From: Planctomycetia bacterium
GTDB lineage: Bacteria > Planctomycetota > Planctomycetia > Pirellulales > Thermoguttaceae
DNA length: 64,000 nt
Assembly (NCBI GenBank): GCA_030537455.1
Contig: JAUNMR010000001.1
Coordinates: 145,366-209,365 of the forward strand
Direction of reading: 5' to 3'
The first letter of the stretch is position 1; each line of letters begins with the position of its first letter. The translations under genes and the position numbers were made by a program. The notes beneath the pieces are model-generated. The model saw nothing but the letters and a program-made list of their open reading frames with translations, did no database searches and was not told the DNA's origin. Positions 61,624 through 64,000 of this stretch are shown one piece after another.

Positions 61624-63414
61624 CGCGCCGAGGTCGTTTGCACCATCGGCGTCATTACTAGGGTTTAGCCTCACGGGCTGGGATTGTTTTAGCTGGATAA
61701 TAAGCGATTCGATTGCCTGGAAGGCGTCGAGTCTTGTGAGTCTCACCAGCGCTAATTCCACGATAACGCGGGTTTGGGAACTGAACTGCAGACGTTGCGC
61801 CGCTTGGTCAAGAATCTGTAAGGACGCAATAATTCTTCTGAGTCCGAACTGATTGGCAATACGCTGTAAGTCGGGCAGTCTTGCCATGGAGGTATACAGT
61901 AGCGCGTCGGCAGCACAACCGCTTGCGACGACCATGAGATCGCGGAAGAGTCCGGAGATTTGTTCTAAAAGGACTCCGAAATCGACGCCAGACCTTGCCG
62001 CCTTATCGGTGAGCGCAAAGATCGGCGCGGGCTCGCCCAACGCGATTGTTTCTAGCAACTGGAAGACGGCGACGTCGTCGACCGCGCCCAGCATTTTGTG
62101 CGCGTCCTCGATTGAAATGTTATTAGGCGCAAAGGATAGCAACTGTTCCAGTAGCGACTGAGCGTCTCTCATGGAGCCATTCGCACGTCTTGCGAGCAGG
62201 TCAAAGACGGCGTCCTCGGCGGTGGCGCCCTCTTGCTGTGCGATCTGTCGCAGTCTCTGAGCGATAGACCCACCGTTGATGGTATTGAAGTCGAATCTCT
62301 GGCAACGCGATAGGATCGTAATGGGGATCTTATTAGGTTCTGTGGTACAGAAGATAAACTTCACTCGCGCGGGCGGTTCCTCTAGAGTCTTTAATAGCGC
62401 GTTGAACGCCTCTCTGGTGAGCATGTGGACTTCGTCGATAATATAGATCTTATAGAGCGATCTTGTCGGGGCGATGGCGGCGTTTTGACGTAGCTGACGA
62501 ATTTCGTCTACCCCGCGATTGCTGGCGCCGTCGATTTCAATAACGTCGACGTCCTCGCCAGAAGCGATTCTAACGCAGCTGTCACAGACCAGACACGGCG
62601 TGGAAGTGGGTCCGTGCACGCAGTTTAACGACTTAGCAAAGATACGCGCACACGAAGTCTTACCGACGCCGCGCGCTCCTGTAAAGAGGTACGCGTGTCC
62701 GACTCGGTCAGTCTCAATGGCGTTTGAAAGCGCCCTTGCGACATTTTCCTGCCCAATGAGTTCTGCGAACCCCTGTGGACGATATCTTCTTGCGACGACC
62801 TGGTATGCGGAGGGCTTTGGTCTTGATGAACGTACGACCGAGGCGTCTGGAGCGACCGTGCGAGGCGAAACTTGCGCGGGCTTGATTGTAGCGACGGTAG
62901 GAACGTTGTTATTATTCGCGTTTGCGTCGTTTAACACAGGCTGGGGGGGGACGGTCTTCTGTGATTCTTCCGGGTTAAGATTGTTTTCAGCGTCGTAGAC
63001 TTCCTGTTCATCGAGTGTCTTCGTCGTCTCTTGGGGACGCTCTTGCGATTGCGAGGGCGGCGTCATGGCGTTGGCGTCGACGGACAGGTTTTCTTCCTCG
63101 GCATTCGACGCGGCGACGTCGCTGGACTGCGAATCGAAGTTCGCGCGCTGTTGCTCGACGTTCACTTGCTCTTGTACTTGCTCTTGGTCGTGCTGAGGTT
63201 GCAGGGGTTGCGCGAAGAGGGACGGCTCCTGTGGGGCGACGGTTGCAAAGAGGCTGCCTTGTTCCAACGCGTTATCCATCGCGTTTTTAGAACGCTTGGC
63301 GCGTTTTTTGAGAGCGGAATTGTGATCCTCTTGCGCAGACTCGGCGTCGGGCGCGGCATTAAAGAGCATGCCGTCGGGATTATTATTTGCGGCATTGTTT
63401 CGCGTGCGTTTCAC
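61603..63414 (-). CDS. dnaX: DNA polymerase III gamma (and tau N-terminal part)
   Basis: 603 aa in the zero frame. The first 205 residues are an unusual low-complexity extension rich in Gln, Asn, Glu and Pro. The clamp-loader ATPase starts at YQVVARRYRPQGFAELIGQ. Walker A is AYLFTGARGVGKTSCARIF; a zinc site has Cys in SLNCVHG, TPCLVCDSC; Walker B is YKIYIIDEVHMLT; the SRC sensor is ILSRCQRFDF. Domain III follows to about residue 570. The frame ends eight codons after the A10 run (GAQKKNKL then stop), giving a gamma-like product; slippage yields tau (about 800 aa). Gamma/tau builds the clamp-loader complex. SRP RNA lies directly upstream. Confidence 0.95.
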   Translation of the reverse strand: MKRTRNNAANNNPDGMLFNAAPDAESAQEDHNSALKKRAKRSKNAMDNALEQGSLFATVAPQEPSLFAQPLQPQHDQEQVQEQVNVEQQRANFDSQSSDVAASNAEEENLSVDANAMTPPSQSQERPQETTKTLDEQEVYDAENNLNPEESQKTVPPQPVLNDANANNNNVPTVATIKPAQVSPRTVAPDASVVRSSRPKPSAYQVVARRYRPQGFAELIGQENVARALSNAIETDRVGHAYLFTGARGVGKTSCARIFAKSLNCVHGPTSTPCLVCDSCVRIASGEDVDVIEIDGASNRGVDEIRQLRQNAAIAPTRSLYKIYIIDEVHMLTREAFNALLKTLEEPPARVKFIFCTTEPNKIPITILSRCQRFDFNTINGGSIAQRLRQIAQQEGATAEDAVFDLLARRANGSMRDAQSLLEQLLSFAPNNISIEDAHKMLGAVDDVAVFQLLETIALGEPAPIFALTDKAARSGVDFGVLLEQISGLFRDLMVVASGCAADALLYTSMARLPDLQRIANQFGLRRIIASLQILDQAAQRLQFSSQTRVIVELALVRLTRLDAFQAIESLIIQLKQSQPVRLNPSNDADGANDLGAQKKNKL

Positions 63415-63586
63415 TCGAGCGTCTCCGTGAGTCGATCCAAAATAGTTTGATTCCTTAGTCGCGTTGAATTTACGCGCTCTACAATAAGCCTATTATAAGC
63501 TCAAACGTGTATTCAGGCGCGGTATTTCGTAAAAACTCAATAAAGAAAAGGTCAAATGACGAGTGCGAGGAGACAAGAAATGAAAA

Positions 63587-63702
63587 GGACGACCCTCAAC
63601 GAGAACCCCGGCACATAAAAGCAACCGCTTATGGCTGCTCGATTTCTCGCCTGACCAGGTTCACCGCGCTCCTATTGCAGGGGCCCCCGTTGAAGGTCGT
63701 CC
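63587..63702 (-). ncRNA. ffs: Signal recognition particle RNA (4.5S type)
   Basis: About 116 nt on the minus strand. The outer arms GGACGACC-TTCAACG (63702-63688) and CGTTGAGGGTCGTCC (63601-63587) pair over 15 bases with one GU. Internal conserved bases are GGTGAACCTGGTCAGG then AGCAGCC, with the downstream GTGCCGGGG. These are the symmetric/asymmetric loops that bind Ffh. The apical tetraloop reads GAAA between CGA and TCG, a GNRA variant of the common GGAA. T4 follows the outer stem. Its position next to dnaX is a recurrent arrangement. It acts with Ffh in co-translational membrane targeting. Confidence 0.93.
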
Positions 63703-63720
63703 ATCGGACACGTCTTTTAC

Positions 63721-63748
63721 AGTATAGCGCATTCGCTCTTTTTTGCAA
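63721..63748 (-). promoter_or_regulatory. Promoter of the SRP RNA
   Basis: Minus strand: TTGCAA (63748-63743), 16-base spacer, TATACT (63726-63721). A start about 10 bases before the outer stem (63702) is expected. Confidence 0.65.
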
Positions 63749-63944
63749 GCGCTCAACCCCACAGAAAAATCATTTTTCTTTTTCGAATTTATCACCTTGC
63801 CGAACCTGAGCAGTTGTACAGAGTATCAGGAGTCTTTCCCGTTCGGCGCCTAGCGCTACGTCTGCGCCTACAACAGACGACTTACGTCTTTTTCGAGCTA
63901 GTCAATCACAAACGGCTTGTCCTCCCCGAAATGTTAATCTGCTC

Positions 63945-64000
63945 TTATTTGAGCCATTCCTTAACCTGCTGGAGTTCGAATTTCAACATGTCGGCAATTT
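63945..64000 (-). CDS. Possible C-terminal end of a gene cut by the window edge
   Basis: Seventeen codons then TAA on the minus strand: IADMLKFELQQVKEWLK. The composition is protein-like and helical, but the piece is too short to identify. It would end about 200 bases before the SRP promoter. Confidence 0.3.
   Translation of the reverse strand, partial: IADMLKFELQQVKEWLK

Noticed and set aside
63820..63900. Small hairpin AGACG...CGTCT with T5 as a terminator
   Set aside because: It points in the plus direction where no gene ends, and the stem is only five pairs.

Overview
The window looks like part of a planctomycete (PVC-group) chromosome. This is inferred from gene content, not from a marker phylogeny. 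It carries many secreted sugar-processing enzymes, Tat-exported Gfo/Idh/MocA and GH20-like proteins, and an LPS gene (lpxB). It also has two proteins of types I associate with planctomycetes (37376-38191 and 38476-39366) and mixed gene orientation with few tight operons. The composition is moderately GC-rich with a very high density of GCG/CGC. No insertion sequence, prophage, CRISPR array or rRNA operon is visible.

Layout. 1-1045 (-): methyltransferase fused to an NAD(P)HX-epimerase domain, cut by the window edge. 1327-8230 (+): Gfo/Idh/MocA oxidoreductase, YggS, a DUF6807/PmoA-type protein and a 1001-aa secreted protein of unknown enzymatic type. 8661-10918 (-): two tandem Tat-exported GH20-like proteins with identical leaders. 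11176-16518 (-): a GldF/GldG-type fusion and a pair resembling a DnaC-type AAA+ loader with a DUF4373/DnaD-like partner. 16519-17400: an AT-rich non-coding region, a GC palindrome, and the leader of the nitrogen operon. 17401-29961 (+): split glutamate synthase (GATase, Fe-S/FMN subunit, ferredoxin, FAD reductase, GXGXG subunit), glutamine synthetase, an ANTAR regulator, carA, carB and nadE. 30147-33029 (+): GH78 alpha-L-rhamnosidase. 33145-42996 (-): lpxB, Rrf2 regulator, 2-hydroxyacid dehydrogenase, tRNA-Ser(GCU), HU with a Lys/Ala tail, two planctomycete-type unknowns, Der with an acidic insertion, and a ketosynthase-like protein without its catalytic residues. 43645-55122: an EF-hand/Gly-rich/FGE-like secreted protein, peptide deformylase (-), a vWA protein, a DPP-IV-type peptidase and a second GH78 enzyme. 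55518-63702 (-): GGGtGRT protein, NifU-like protein, tmk, rsmA, an HD phosphohydrolase, dnaX with an A10 slippage site, and SRP RNA.

Most interesting system. The 17.4-29.1 kb cluster would capture ammonia as glutamine and glutamate and pass glutamine nitrogen to carbamoyl phosphate. Its leader has a promoter followed within about 10 nt by a 22-bp hairpin and T8, that is, an intrinsic terminator before the first gene. The same leader can fold instead into two small hairpins whose six-base loops are AAAGGC and AGAGCG. Both have A at position 1 and G at position 4, the signature of ANTAR-protein RNA targets, and both would break the terminator. The cluster itself encodes an ANTAR protein with a degenerate receiver domain. 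I infer a self-contained antitermination circuit controlling glutamate synthase, glutamine synthetase and perhaps carbamoyl-phosphate synthesis.

Other points worth attention are the dnaX A10 run (tau/gamma production), the methyltransferase-NnrE fusion, the two-gene replication-loader-like module beside an AT-rich region, and the five-EF-hand secreted protein.
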